Positions 44,353 through 53,109 of a DNA stretch of 64,000 nucleotides are shown here, one piece after another. The notes under the pieces were generated by a model. The model was not told where the DNA came from. It worked only from the letters and a program-made list of their open reading frames with translations, and did no database searches. The DNA lies in the NCBI GenBank assembly GCA_044361315.1, contig JBIKJA010000013.1, positions 1-64,000 on the forward strand. Reading direction: 5' to 3'. Position numbers and translations under genes: made by a program. The stretch comes from Crocinitomix sp044361315. GTDB lineage: Bacteria; Bacteroidota; Bacteroidia; Flavobacteriales_D; Crocinitomicaceae. Position 1 is the stretch's first letter. Each line of letters starts with the position of its first letter.

Positions 44353-45726
44353 TTACTTTCCGATACAGAAATTAGCAAAAATGTTACCCAACAAATCATC
44401 GGAGGTGATTTGACCCGTGATTTCGCCGAGGTGGTGCAAAGTTTGGCGGATGTCCATGGCGAGTAAATCGCCGGGGATTTGATTTTTAAGGCCTTCTTGA
44501 ACGCGCTGGAGAGATAGTTCGCATTTTTTTAAAATTTCATAATGCCGCACATTGGTCACAATGGTTTCGTTGGTTTGCCCATACCCTGCTACTTCTGCCG
44601 ACAAGTGCTCAATTAATTCGTCTAAATGCCAATTGTTTTTGGCCGAAATAAAGACACCTTTTCCTTTTAACTCTTCAAAATCAGCATTTTTTACTTCGTC
44701 CAATTTATTAAAAACAGGAATCAAGGTTTGTGTTTCGGTGAGTGCTTGAGTGCGGAATTTTTCAATTTGATTTAAAACGGCTGCGGATTTGGTTTCGCTC
44801 AAATCGATTAACAATAAAATGACGGACGCTTTGCGGATTTGTGCATAGGCTCGTTCGATTCCTAAACGTTCGATACTGTCTTTGGTTTCGCGCAAACCTG
44901 CCGTGTCGATAAATCTAAAATTAATGCCATTTAACACAATCGTGTCTTCAATGACGTCACGTGTTGTCCCTGCAATAGGCGACACAATGGCTTTTTCTTC
45001 TTTTAACAGCGCATTGAGCAAAGTTGATTTTCCAGCATTTGGCGACCCTACAATGGCCACAGGAACACCATTTTTAATGACATTTCCAAGTTTATACGAA
45101 TGCAATAATGCGGCTACCTTCGCATTTACCTTGTCAACCAAATCGATCAGTTGCGCACGATCGGCGAATTCAACATCTTCTTCACTAAAATCTAATTCAA
45201 GTTCGACCAAGGAGGCAAAATCCATTAATGATTGACGTAATTCATTAATTTCTTCACTAAAACCACCGCGCATTTGGTGCATTGCGACTTTATGCGCAGC
45301 TTCTGAAGTAGAGGAAATCAAATCGGCAATTGCTTCGGTTTGAGAAAGATCCATTTTTCCGTTCATAAAAGCCCGCATCGAAAATTCCCCAGGCTCTGCT
45401 AAACGTGCACCTTTTTCGAGTAATAAAGCCAATAGTTGTGATTGAATATACACCGAACCATGACAGGTAATCTCCAACTGATCTTCGCCTGTAAATGAGC
45501 GCGGATTTCTTAAGATCGTTACCAAAACTTCATCTAAAATCACTTGATCTCGTCTAATTTGCCCAAAATGAACGGTATGCGAATTTTTATCAGCCAGTGT
45601 TTTACTAAATACTTTTTCAACGATTTCAATGGCATTTTTGCCAGAAAGGCGAATCAAAGCGATGGCTCCCATGCCGCCAGCAGTGGATAATGCACAAATG
45701 GTATCTTCTTGATTTAAAAAATTCAT
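44353..45726 (-). CDS. mnmE: tRNA uridine-5-carboxymethylaminomethyl modification GTPase MnmE
   Basis: The product has 457 residues, full length. An N-terminal tetrahydrofolate-binding domain starts at EDTICALSTAGGMGAIALIR, then come a helical domain and an inserted G domain with GSPNAGKST (G1), the DTAGLRET switch II and NKLD (G4). The invariant C-terminal FCIGK carries the catalytic Cys. With MnmG it modifies the wobble uridine of several tRNAs. MnmG is not in the window. It is a single gene whose -7 box lies four bases from the ATG. Confidence 0.97.
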   Translation of the reverse strand: MNFLNQEDTICALSTAGGMGAIALIRLSGKNAIEIVEKVFSKTLADKNSHTVHFGQIRRDQVILDEVLVTILRNPRSFTGEDQLEITCHGSVYIQSQLLALLLEKGARLAEPGEFSMRAFMNGKMDLSQTEAIADLISSTSEAAHKVAMHQMRGGFSEEINELRQSLMDFASLVELELDFSEEDVEFADRAQLIDLVDKVNAKVAALLHSYKLGNVIKNGVPVAIVGSPNAGKSTLLNALLKEEKAIVSPIAGTTRDVIEDTIVLNGINFRFIDTAGLRETKDSIERLGIERAYAQIRKASVILLLIDLSETKSAAVLNQIEKFRTQALTETQTLIPVFNKLDEVKNADFEELKGKGVFISAKNNWHLDELIEHLSAEVAGYGQTNETIVTNVRHYEILKKCELSLQRVQEGLKNQIPGDLLAMDIRQTLHHLGEITGQITSDDLLGNIFANFCIGK

Positions 45727-45730
45727 GGTA

Positions 45731-45738
45731 CAAATTTA
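45731..45738 (-). promoter_or_regulatory. -7 box (TAAATTTG) four bases before the mnmE start codon
   Basis: A perfect TAnnTTTG match on the minus strand. The spacing predicts a leaderless mnmE mRNA. No clear -33 TTG. Confidence 0.45.
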
Positions 45739-45944
45739 ATCAGTTCGACTATATGTCAGTATAGAAAACGAAAGACTTTTACCTCCGTTGCCTAAGTCAA
45801 AATTTAGTGTTTGTTTGAAAAAGTATGAAGGATTTGATTTAAAATAGACACCGTGAATAAATTTTTTATGTGACAGGTAAGAGTGGGACACTTGCGCCAG
45901 CTGAATGATAATTGTATGGATTACGCGATACAGAAAGAAGTGGC

Positions 45945-45978
45945 TTGATTAGTTTAAATATTAATAGATTTATCTTTG
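45945..45978 (+). promoter_or_regulatory. Complete promoter for sucD
   Basis: TTG at 45945-45947 and TATCTTTG at 45971-45978, 23 bases apart. Transcription would begin near 45985, giving a leader of about 47 bases before ATG 46032. This excludes the far upstream start at 45912. The rest of the mnmE-sucD gap (45727-46031) shows no gene. Confidence 0.65.
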
Positions 45979-46031
45979 TAATCTCAATTCGAAACTATAA
46001 ATTTGACCTCGCAAAGAAAAACGATAAGGTT

Positions 46032-46910
46032 ATGTCAGTATTAGTGAATAAAAATTCGAAAGTAATAGTTCAAGGTTTTACAGGAAGTGAAGGTACTTTC
46101 CATGCCGGTCAAATGATTGAATATGGGACCAATGTAGTGGGAGGTGTTACACCGGGTAAAGGTGGTCAAATGCATTTGGATCGACCTGTTTTTGACACAG
46201 TTGCTGATGCGGTAAATTCAACTGGTGCTGATGTGACGATTATATTTGTGCCACCTGCTTTTGCTGCCGATGCAATTATGGAAGCTGCGAATGCTGGTAT
46301 TAAAGTGATTATTGCTATTACTGAGGGCATTCCCGTTGCTGATATGATTAAAGCAAAAGAATACATTTCTAGTTACGATTGTCGTTTAATCGGTCCAAAT
46401 TGCCCTGGAGTAATTACCGCTGGTGAGGCAAAAGTTGGCATTATGCCTGGCTTTATTTTCAAAAAAGGAAATATTGGGATTGTTTCTAAATCAGGAACTT
46501 TAACATACGAAGCAGCAGATCAAGTAGTGAAGGCTGGTTTAGGAATTACAACAGCAATTGGTATTGGTGGTGATCCAATTATTGGTACCACCACTCGTGA
46601 AGCCGTAGAATTGTTAATGGCTGATCCTGACACCCACGGAATTGTAATGATTGGTGAAATTGGTGGAAATTTAGAAGCCAAAGCTGCTAAATGGATTAAA
46701 GAATTTGGAACTAAACCTGTTGTTGGATTTATTGCTGGGGTAACTGCTCCAAAAGGAAGAACAATGGGGCACGCTGGTGCAATTGTTGGTGGTGAAGATG
46801 ATACGGCAGAAGCTAAAAAACGAATTTTAAGAGAGTGTGGTATTCACGTAGTGGATTCTCCAGCTGAGATTGGTAAAAAAATGGCTGAAGTGTTGGGTGT
46901 AATTGCTTAA
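46032..46910 (+). CDS. sucD: Succinate-CoA ligase, alpha subunit
   Basis: The product has 292 residues from ATG 46032, which matches the usual SucD start (MSVLVNKNSKVIVQGFTGSE) and has AAGG shortly upstream. The open frame extends to 45912, but that lies before the promoter. It has a CoA-binding Rossmann domain and a ligase domain with the phosphohistidine loop GHAGAIVGG near residue 250. With SucC it interconverts succinyl-CoA and succinate with formation of GTP or ATP in the TCA cycle. The sucC gene is not adjacent, as is frequent in Bacteroidota. A strong terminator follows directly. Confidence 0.97.
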   Translation: MSVLVNKNSKVIVQGFTGSEGTFHAGQMIEYGTNVVGGVTPGKGGQMHLDRPVFDTVADAVNSTGADVTIIFVPPAFAADAIMEAANAGIKVIIAITEGIPVADMIKAKEYISSYDCRLIGPNCPGVITAGEAKVGIMPGFIFKKGNIGIVSKSGTLTYEAADQVVKAGLGITTAIGIGGDPIIGTTTREAVELLMADPDTHGIVMIGEIGGNLEAKAAKWIKEFGTKPVVGFIAGVTAPKGRTMGHAGAIVGGEDDTAEAKKRILRECGIHVVDSPAEIGKKMAEVLGVIA

Positions 46911-46931
46911 CAAAACTCAATAAAATAATGG

Positions 46932-46965
46932 AGCCCCTTGATTTATTTAATCAAGGGGCTTTTTA
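46932..46965 (+). terminator. Strong terminator between sucD and hrpB
   Basis: AGCCCCTTGATT, loop TATT, then a complementary TAATCAAGGGGCT running into TTTTT. The stem has 12 or more pairs. It ends immediately in front of the first ATG of hrpB. Confidence 0.92.
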
Positions 46966-49482
46966 ATGAATGATAATCGACGAATGAAATTTAATCCTTC
47001 TCAAGAAAACCTGCCAATTATCGAAGTTTTTGACGAGGTGCGCGCAAATTTTGCGGCGAATCATAATTTGGTTTTGACAGCTCCTCCGGGTGCAGGAAAA
47101 AGTACCCTCCTCCCCTTAGCTTTGCTTAACGAGCCGTGGATGGCAGGCAAAAAAATTCTAATGCTCGAACCTCGTCGCTTAGCCGCCCGTGGAATTGCTA
47201 GTCGCATGGCGGAACTCACAAAAACAACTCTTGGCGATTTAATTGGGTACCGCGTCCGATTTGACACAAAAGTGAGTGCACAAACACGCATTGAAATTTT
47301 AACGGAAGGTATTCTTACCCGAATTCTGCAAAATGACAATGCCTTGGAAAATGTTGCTTTGGTTATTTTTGATGAATTTCATGAAAGAAGTATTCATGCA
47401 GACATTGCCTTTGCGTTTACAAGAGAAACTCAGGCAATTTTGAATCCTGATTTGCGGATTTTGATCATGTCGGCGACTATCAACACAAAAAAATTAACCG
47501 ACTTGCTCGACTGTCCTTTAGTTGAAAGTCAAGGGAAACAATATCCTGTTTCGGTCATCTATGAAAATGAAGCGGATGAACATTTAATTGCTGAGTCGTG
47601 TGCGGCGACTGTCACAAAAGCGTTGAAAGATCACAAGGGGGATGTATTGGTGTTTTTACCAGGTGAACGTGAAATTGGCAAATGCGCCGAAATTCTTCGT
47701 TCCAAAACGGACTTCAAAACGTTGGTAGTGCACGAATTATACGGTCGATTACCTCAAAACCAGCAAAATTTGGCAATTTCTCCGAATAAACAAGGTAAAC
47801 GTAAAATTGTATTGGCCACTTCAATTGCAGAAACGAGTTTAACCATTGAAGGTGTGACGATTGTGGTGGATGCTGGTTTTAGCCGCGTCTCTGTTTTTGA
47901 CCCACGGTCGGGTTTGTCGGGTTTAAAAACAATTCGATTGACCAAAGATGCGGCCGACCAACGAGCAGGGCGCTCAGGCAGGTTAGCGCCCGGAATTTGT
48001 TACCGATTATGGTCCAAAGCGAGTCATGCCAAATTAGGGGAACAGCGAATACCTGAGATTTTAGAAGCAGATTTGGCACCACTAATGTTAAATCTCTGCA
48101 GTTGGGGCATTTCGAATGTCACTCAATTAGCTTGGGTGGACGAACCTCCGAAACACGCGGTTGAGAAAGCAAAAAAAACTTTAGAAGTTCTTGACGCTTT
48201 GGTAGATGGCAGAATTACCCCACATGGGAAAGCGATGAATGAATTGCCAACACATCCGCGGATTGCACATCTTTTATTGACTGCAAAAAAAGAAAATATT
48301 TTAGCTTTAGCCACGGATTTAGCAGCGATAATTGAAGAACGCGATCCTTTGCCAAAAGAAGCGGGGATCGATATCACCCTTCGAATAGAAGCATTAAGAA
48401 GGTACCGTAAAAATAAAGGAACAGGCGGTAGATTTACTCAAATTGAACGTGTTGCTAGTCAATACAGACAATTGGTTAAATGTGAAGAAGAAAATGGAAG
48501 TTTTGATCCGTATGAAGTTGGTTTACTCTTAGTTCATGCCTATCCCGAGCGAATTGCTTTTGCAAGACCTGGAAATAATGCACAGTTTCAATTGTCAAAT
48601 GGTGCCTACGCAATGGCAGGACATAAAGATGATTTGGCACAAGAACCTTGGTTGGCAATTGCAAATTTAAACGATCAAGAAAATGGAATTGGGCGGATTT
48701 TCTTAGCTGCTCCCCTAAATCCCACCGACTTAAAACCATTTTTGCGCGAACATGTGGTAACCGAATGGAATACAAAAAAAGGTGGCGTTATTGCGAACAA
48801 AGAAATGCGCATTGGAAGTATTGTTCTTAAAAGCACCCCAATCGATCAGCCAAATCCTGAAATGATTGAACAAGCCTTGATTAAAGCCATTGAAAAGGAA
48901 GGGAAAACACTTTTAAATTTTGATCAAAAAGTAATTCAATGGCAAAATCGAGTGGCAAAAATGACAGCGTGGAAAGTGGAAGGCAATTGGCCCGATGTTT
49001 CAATTGATCATTTATTGGCGACTTGCAGAGATTGGTTAGCGACTTATTTAGTTGGGATTCGCAAAACGGAAGATTTGAAAAAAATCGATTTACTCAACGT
49101 TTTAAATTCGAGTTTGGCGTACGAACAGCAATTAATATTGGATGAATTAGCACCGGCAACGATCAAAGTTCCGAGTGGATCTGCCATTCATTTAGAATAT
49201 GAGACCAATCGAACGGAACCTATTTTACCAGTTCGAATTCAAGAAGTTTTTGGCATGTTAAAAACACCAACGGTGAATGGTGGAAAAATAAATGTATTAA
49301 TGCACTTATTGTCGCCAGGATTTAAATTGGTGCAAACCACCAACGATTTGGAAAGTTTTTGGAAAAATGTCTATTTCGAGATTCGTAAAGAATTACGAAT
49401 TAAATATAAAAAACATGAATGGCCCGAAAATCCCCTTGTTCATCCGCCTACCACCGGTCCAAAAAAACGAATTCAGCAATAA
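46966..49482 (+). CDS. hrpB: ATP-dependent helicase HrpB
   Basis: The product has 838 residues of the DEAH-box family. Motifs: PPGAGKST (I), GYRVRF, DEFHERS (II, DExH), SATIN (III), TSIAETSLTIEGV (V) and QRAGRSGRLAPG (VI), followed by HA2-type and HrpB-specific C-terminal domains (to about 830). It is likely an RNA/DNA-stimulated helicase; its physiological role is poorly known. The first ATG (46966) sits at the end of the sucD terminator, while an in-frame ATG at 46984 (MKFNPSQ) is a reasonable alternative. No separate -7 box is visible, so it may depend on read-through from sucD. Confidence 0.94.
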   Translation: MNDNRRMKFNPSQENLPIIEVFDEVRANFAANHNLVLTAPPGAGKSTLLPLALLNEPWMAGKKILMLEPRRLAARGIASRMAELTKTTLGDLIGYRVRFDTKVSAQTRIEILTEGILTRILQNDNALENVALVIFDEFHERSIHADIAFAFTRETQAILNPDLRILIMSATINTKKLTDLLDCPLVESQGKQYPVSVIYENEADEHLIAESCAATVTKALKDHKGDVLVFLPGEREIGKCAEILRSKTDFKTLVVHELYGRLPQNQQNLAISPNKQGKRKIVLATSIAETSLTIEGVTIVVDAGFSRVSVFDPRSGLSGLKTIRLTKDAADQRAGRSGRLAPGICYRLWSKASHAKLGEQRIPEILEADLAPLMLNLCSWGISNVTQLAWVDEPPKHAVEKAKKTLEVLDALVDGRITPHGKAMNELPTHPRIAHLLLTAKKENILALATDLAAIIEERDPLPKEAGIDITLRIEALRRYRKNKGTGGRFTQIERVASQYRQLVKCEEENGSFDPYEVGLLLVHAYPERIAFARPGNNAQFQLSNGAYAMAGHKDDLAQEPWLAIANLNDQENGIGRIFLAAPLNPTDLKPFLREHVVTEWNTKKGGVIANKEMRIGSIVLKSTPIDQPNPEMIEQALIKAIEKEGKTLLNFDQKVIQWQNRVAKMTAWKVEGNWPDVSIDHLLATCRDWLATYLVGIRKTEDLKKIDLLNVLNSSLAYEQQLILDELAPATIKVPSGSAIHLEYETNRTEPILPVRIQEVFGMLKTPTVNGGKINVLMHLLSPGFKLVQTTNDLESFWKNVYFEIRKELRIKYKKHEWPENPLVHPPTTGPKKRIQQ

Positions 49483-49544
49483 ATAGCTATGATTGGGTTG
49501 TTTAAATTTAAGAGGAGAATTTTGACTTTATAATGTGTCCAACT

Positions 49545-49643
49545 CAATTGCATCCGCATGCGGGCGCAATTGGAAAAAGTCTAAAAAATTATCGGTTCCT
49601 TTCCAATTGCCGAATTGGAAATCCTCGACCAACGAGTGGTTGA
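49545..49643. other. Three consecutive intergenic hairpins
   Basis: CAATTGC (49545) with GCAATTG (49566) encloses the perfect palindrome CCGCATGCGG. TTCCAATT-GCCG-AATTGGAA is at 49601-49620. TCGACCA-ACGAG-TGGTTGA, with one G-U pair, is at 49625-49643. There is no T-run after the hairpins. They lie in the 277-base gap after hrpB, which has no gene. Possible structured RNA or repeat element. Confidence 0.45.
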
Positions 49644-49759
49644 AAGTCTTCGGAATTAGATTTCATAAGACTGTCCTTTGTCAAGAAAATATAAAATAGT
49701 GTCACCCCAATAGAACTAATTTCACTTTTTTCCGTAAATTAACTTTAACTGAATTTAAA

Positions 49760-50209
49760 ATGAGTTTTATGAAATTGATTTCTTCTGGATTAATCGCTTT
49801 ATCGGTACTTTTTTTCGTTTTTAGCTGCGGTAATGCTCGGAAAATGACAGATGAAGTAACTGAAATTCCAACGTTCAAGTTAGGCGACACGGTTGACATC
49901 AGTTCAAAAGTAATGGCGCTTTGTTCGGATGATTTGGATCTTTTTATCCAATTTGATTCATTAATCACCGATTCAAGATGCCCTTTAAAAGCAAATTGTA
50001 TTTGGGCAGGTAATGCGAAAGTAGAAATTGGTGTGAATTATAAAAAGCTCAAAGAATCGATTCAATTAGATACCGATAAGTCAATGGTAACTGAAAAATC
50101 GGTATTCGGCTATACCATAAAATTAATTAACGTGATGCCCTACCCTGGCACACCAAATTCAGAAAACACGACAAAGAGGATTCAAATTTGTGTCAAAAAA
50201 GACGCCTAA
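49760..50209 (+). CDS. Small lipoprotein with CP-CIWAG motif
   Basis: The product has 149 residues with lipobox FSC (lipid Cys near residue 24). The mature part contains DSRCPLKANCIWAGNAKVEI, a pattern that recurs in uncharacterised bacterial lipoproteins of this size, probably held by one disulphide. It is a likely periplasmic beta-sandwich protein of unknown function. A second in-frame ATG three codons in is equally possible. It converges on the DUF3820 gene, one base apart. Confidence 0.75.
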   Translation: MSFMKLISSGLIALSVLFFVFSCGNARKMTDEVTEIPTFKLGDTVDISSKVMALCSDDLDLFIQFDSLITDSRCPLKANCIWAGNAKVEIGVNYKKLKESIQLDTDKSMVTEKSVFGYTIKLINVMPYPGTPNSENTTKRIQICVKKDA

Positions 50210-50210
50210 T

Positions 50211-50459
50211 TTATTGCCTTCTTGCTGCTTCTTTTAATGGTTTAAGCAAATACTCCAACCCATTTAATTTAATTTCATAAATGGAGGACAATAATGACCC
50301 TATGTTTCCAGGAGGAAAACCTTTTGAATGATACCATGACAAATATGGCTCGGGCAAATCACACAAAAACCAACCTTCATATTTACCATAAGGCATCCGC
50401 GTGGTCACCAATTCGATTAAATGTTTCCGTTGCGCTTCTTGATCCAAGCCGTTCGTCAT
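50211..50459 (-). CDS. DUF3820 family protein
   Basis: The product has 82 residues. The conserved line is TRMPYGKYEGWFLCDLPEPY followed by LSWYHSKGFPPGNIG and YEIKLNGLEYL, which is the DUF3820 pattern (also named putative quorum-sensing-regulated virulence factor, without proof here). It is a small soluble protein. It diverges from the signalling cluster that begins at 50524; no operon partner is visible on this strand. Confidence 0.88.
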   Translation of the reverse strand: MTNGLDQEAQRKHLIELVTTRMPYGKYEGWFLCDLPEPYLSWYHSKGFPPGNIGSLLSSIYEIKLNGLEYLLKPLKEAARRQ

Positions 50460-50523
50460 TTGGTAAAGGTAATCATTTGACCGAATTTATTGAGCTAATC
50501 AAAATTACAAGCGCCAAATTCAC

Positions 50524-50746
50524 ACCTCGCTGTATTTGTTTTCGGATGGAATTGTTGACCGATTTAACTATGAAACGAATCGTCGATTAGGTTCTAAGAA
50601 ATTAAATGAAATGTTTATCTTTATGGAAAATTTAATTATGAATGATAAGGGTTTATATTGTACAGAAATGATGAATGAACATCAAAAAATGGCGATCAAC
50701 CGACGATATGGTACTTTTTTCACTTCAACTAAAAATGATTCATTAG
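50524..50746 (+). pseudogene. Relic of a SpoIIE-type (PP2C) phosphatase C-terminus
   Basis: The frame reads SLYLFSDGIVDRFNYETNRR and LGSKKLNEMF, which lines up with YLFTDGIIDQFNPTTNKR and IGSKGFKEF of the intact phosphatase at 53110-55653. Near 50690 one extra A in a run of six breaks the frame. In the next frame the reading continues as KWRSTDDMVLFSLQLKMIH, restoring the metal-binding DD motif, and stops at TAG 50744-50746, one base before the siaC start. The N-terminal sensor, membrane and most catalytic parts are gone. The original arrangement was therefore phosphatase followed closely by siaC. Confidence 0.85.
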
Positions 50747-50747
50747 C

Positions 50748-51119
50748 ATGAAAGATCATTACATTCCACCAACAAGAAACACCTTAGAAGTAAAGCTTGA
50801 AACCAATGGAAACTTGCTTTTTAGAGGGATTTCAACTCCAGAAAATATCAAAAAATTCATGTCCCCAATTATTGATTGGTTAAACGAATTTAAACAAACA
50901 GCACCTAAAAAATTGACAGTTAATTTTGAAATTAATTATCTCAACACCGTTTCAAGTCGTTATTTTTATGAGTTTATTCTAATTATAGATTCTTTTAAAG
51001 AACACGGCTGCGAAATTTCATTTAATTGGTACTACGAAGAAGATGATGATGATTTAATAGAACTTGGCGAAGAGTTTGAGCAATCTGCGCAAGTGAAATT
51101 TAATTATTTCACAACCTAG
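50748..51119 (+). CDS. SiaC-family regulatory phosphoprotein (DUF1987)
   Basis: The product has 123 residues, full length for the family. It shows LLFRGISTPENIKKFMSPI, the phosphosite motif NYLNTVSSRYF with Thr67 (Pseudomonas SiaC is phosphorylated on Thr68 in the matching place), then FNWYYEEDDDDLIELGEEF. In the known SiaABCD pathway this protein is phosphorylated by SiaB, dephosphorylated by SiaA, and its free form activates the diguanylate cyclase SiaD. Here no cyclase lies nearby. It starts one base after the relic phosphatase stop and four bases before the TonB-dependent receptor gene. Confidence 0.9.
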   Translation: MKDHYIPPTRNTLEVKLETNGNLLFRGISTPENIKKFMSPIIDWLNEFKQTAPKKLTVNFEINYLNTVSSRYFYEFILIIDSFKEHGCEISFNWYYEEDDDDLIELGEEFEQSAQVKFNYFTT

Positions 51120-51123
51120 ATTA

Positions 51124-53109
51124 ATGGAGCTAAGGTTAATTTTTGCAATTGGATTTTTGCAGATGAGTTTTTCGCTTATTGGGCAAGATACTATCCCTGA
51201 AAAACTGTTGAACAATTATCAAAAAGACATCTTTAATTTGCAGGTAGACGACGAAAAAAAAGAAGTTGTTAATGTTTCAACGTTGTTTGATTTATTTCTA
51301 AATGAGGCGCCTGGATCGATTATTATTATCACTTCCAAAGATATTGAAGAACGGGCATATACCGATTTAATTGATGTTTTTCTAGACATTCCTGGCTTTT
51401 CAATTTCGAGCGACGTTCAAAACGGTGTTGGCGTTTCTTCACGTGGATTTTGGACCAATGAAGCTAAAATTTTGGTTTTATTGGATGGAATTATTTTGAA
51501 CGAACTAGCCTACGGCTCATTTATCATAGGGAATCGTATTCCATTGACTTGTATAGAAAGAATTGAAATTATGCGTGGTGCAGGGTCATCAATTTATGGA
51601 AATTACGCTGGAATAGGGGTCGTTAATATTCTTACAAAAAATTCTAAAACGAGTGAGGGAAATACGTTTCAATCGAATAACGCTGTCACAGGTCAAGGTT
51701 TATCCGAAGCGCGATTATCATTTGAGAACAGTACCAAATTATTAAATGATTTTAATGTGAGTGTAGCTGGGAGTGCAAGTACTGGCAATCGAAGCACTAA
51801 CATTGCTACACTTGCAAATGGAAACACGGTTAATTTTAAAGATAGTTCACTCACCGAAAATGCCTTTATCAAATTAGCCTTACAACGAAAAGATTGGACG
51901 TATAATGTAATGTATGATTATTATACCTTTCAAGGTACTTTTGAACCCGTTTTTTCAGTTAATCGACAATATGCCAACCAATTAACATTTGACCGAAAAA
52001 TTAAAATTGGTCGGATAAAGGTGGCAAGTTCTTTTATTAGCCAATTACCTTGGAATATTTTATATGGTGATCCAACCTTATATGCAGCTCAAAATGTAAA
52101 AACTAAAAGGGTAAATTCGGCAGCAACGCTGTCTGGAAAATTAAAAGATAAGGTTTTTTACAATGTTGCAGCATTGAGCTATTTTGATCGAGTAACCCCC
52201 TTTACTAAAAACCTAACCCTTCAAAATGGTACAGATTATTTAAACGTTTTTGGATTTGCACACCATGCCGATATATACCGACTTACAAGATATGTAAATT
52301 TTTTTGGAGGTTATCGTATTGACAAATATTATAATTATAAAGCCCAATTTTCGCCACACGCTGCCATCACAAAAGAATTCAAACATTGGCATTATAAAAT
52401 AATCGCAGGGCGATCACTAAAATTACCCACCTTACAAAATATTAACTTAGGTTTTACATCAGACACTCCTTTAATTCCAGAGTCCATAACCGATTATCAA
52501 GTCGAGTTAGGTTACAAAGGCAAAAAGAATAGCGTAATTTTAAATGCCTATCATACGCAAATCGAAGACATCATTACGTTCACTTACAATATCGAAACGG
52601 CAGAAGAAGGTTATTTAAATTCTGGCTCTCTTACGATTGGAGGACTAGAATTGGTTTATAAACAGATATTCTGGAATCAACTAAAATATCGAATGTCTTT
52701 CTCAAATTATGTCTTGCTCAAAGGGGATGCTGTTGATTATATTATAGACACAACTGATTTAAGTAAAGGCACTTATAGCAATCCAATATTTAAACTCACC
52801 AATAATCTAAATTTCAAATTTAACCAATCGATGTCTATCCAAGTTAATTCGATTTACAGTCCGCTAAAATCTTCTTTAGAAGTACTAAACGATGTGACTG
52901 AAGAAACCATTTTAGTTGAATATAAACCGCTGCATTTACTTGATCTAATTTTTACCTATAAGCATCGAAAAGAAATATTCAGTATTAATATGGGTGTGAA
53001 AAACATCTTGAATCAGGTAAATATTTATGCTTATCCATCCGCGCTGGGCTATTCACCAACCCATGGCCGAGGACGTGAATTTATTTTAAATTTCAAATTC
53101 AATTTTTAG
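51124..53109 (+). CDS. TonB-dependent receptor within the Sia-like operon
   Basis: The product has 661 residues with a signal peptide (to LIGQ, about 21) and a plug domain (about 60-175) with VFLDIPGFSISSDVQNGVGV and IERIEIMRGAGSSIYGNYAG. A 22-strand beta-barrel ends in EFILNFKFNF. There is no N-terminal carboxypeptidase-like or signal-transducing (STN) domain. It sits in the outer membrane and depends on TonB for active uptake or signal capture; the ligand is unknown. Its stop touches the TTG start of the phosphatase gene and it lies four bases after siaC, so it is locked into the signalling operon, which is unusual. Confidence 0.93.
   Translation: MELRLIFAIGFLQMSFSLIGQDTIPEKLLNNYQKDIFNLQVDDEKKEVVNVSTLFDLFLNEAPGSIIIITSKDIEERAYTDLIDVFLDIPGFSISSDVQNGVGVSSRGFWTNEAKILVLLDGIILNELAYGSFIIGNRIPLTCIERIEIMRGAGSSIYGNYAGIGVVNILTKNSKTSEGNTFQSNNAVTGQGLSEARLSFENSTKLLNDFNVSVAGSASTGNRSTNIATLANGNTVNFKDSSLTENAFIKLALQRKDWTYNVMYDYYTFQGTFEPVFSVNRQYANQLTFDRKIKIGRIKVASSFISQLPWNILYGDPTLYAAQNVKTKRVNSAATLSGKLKDKVFYNVAALSYFDRVTPFTKNLTLQNGTDYLNVFGFAHHADIYRLTRYVNFFGGYRIDKYYNYKAQFSPHAAITKEFKHWHYKIIAGRSLKLPTLQNINLGFTSDTPLIPESITDYQVELGYKGKKNSVILNAYHTQIEDIITFTYNIETAEEGYLNSGSLTIGGLELVYKQIFWNQLKYRMSFSNYVLLKGDAVDYIIDTTDLSKGTYSNPIFKLTNNLNFKFNQSMSIQVNSIYSPLKSSLEVLNDVTEETILVEYKPLHLLDLIFTYKHRKEIFSINMGVKNILNQVNIYAYPSALGYSPTHGRGREFILNFKFNF

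Noticed and set aside
46032..46910. Longer sucD start at 45912
   Set aside because: It lies upstream of the -33/-7 promoter at 45945-45978 and adds residues not found in SucD.
50294..50590. 98-codon plus-strand frame
   Set aside because: Overlaps the DUF3820 gene on the opposite strand and the phosphatase relic in another frame; no meaning of its own.
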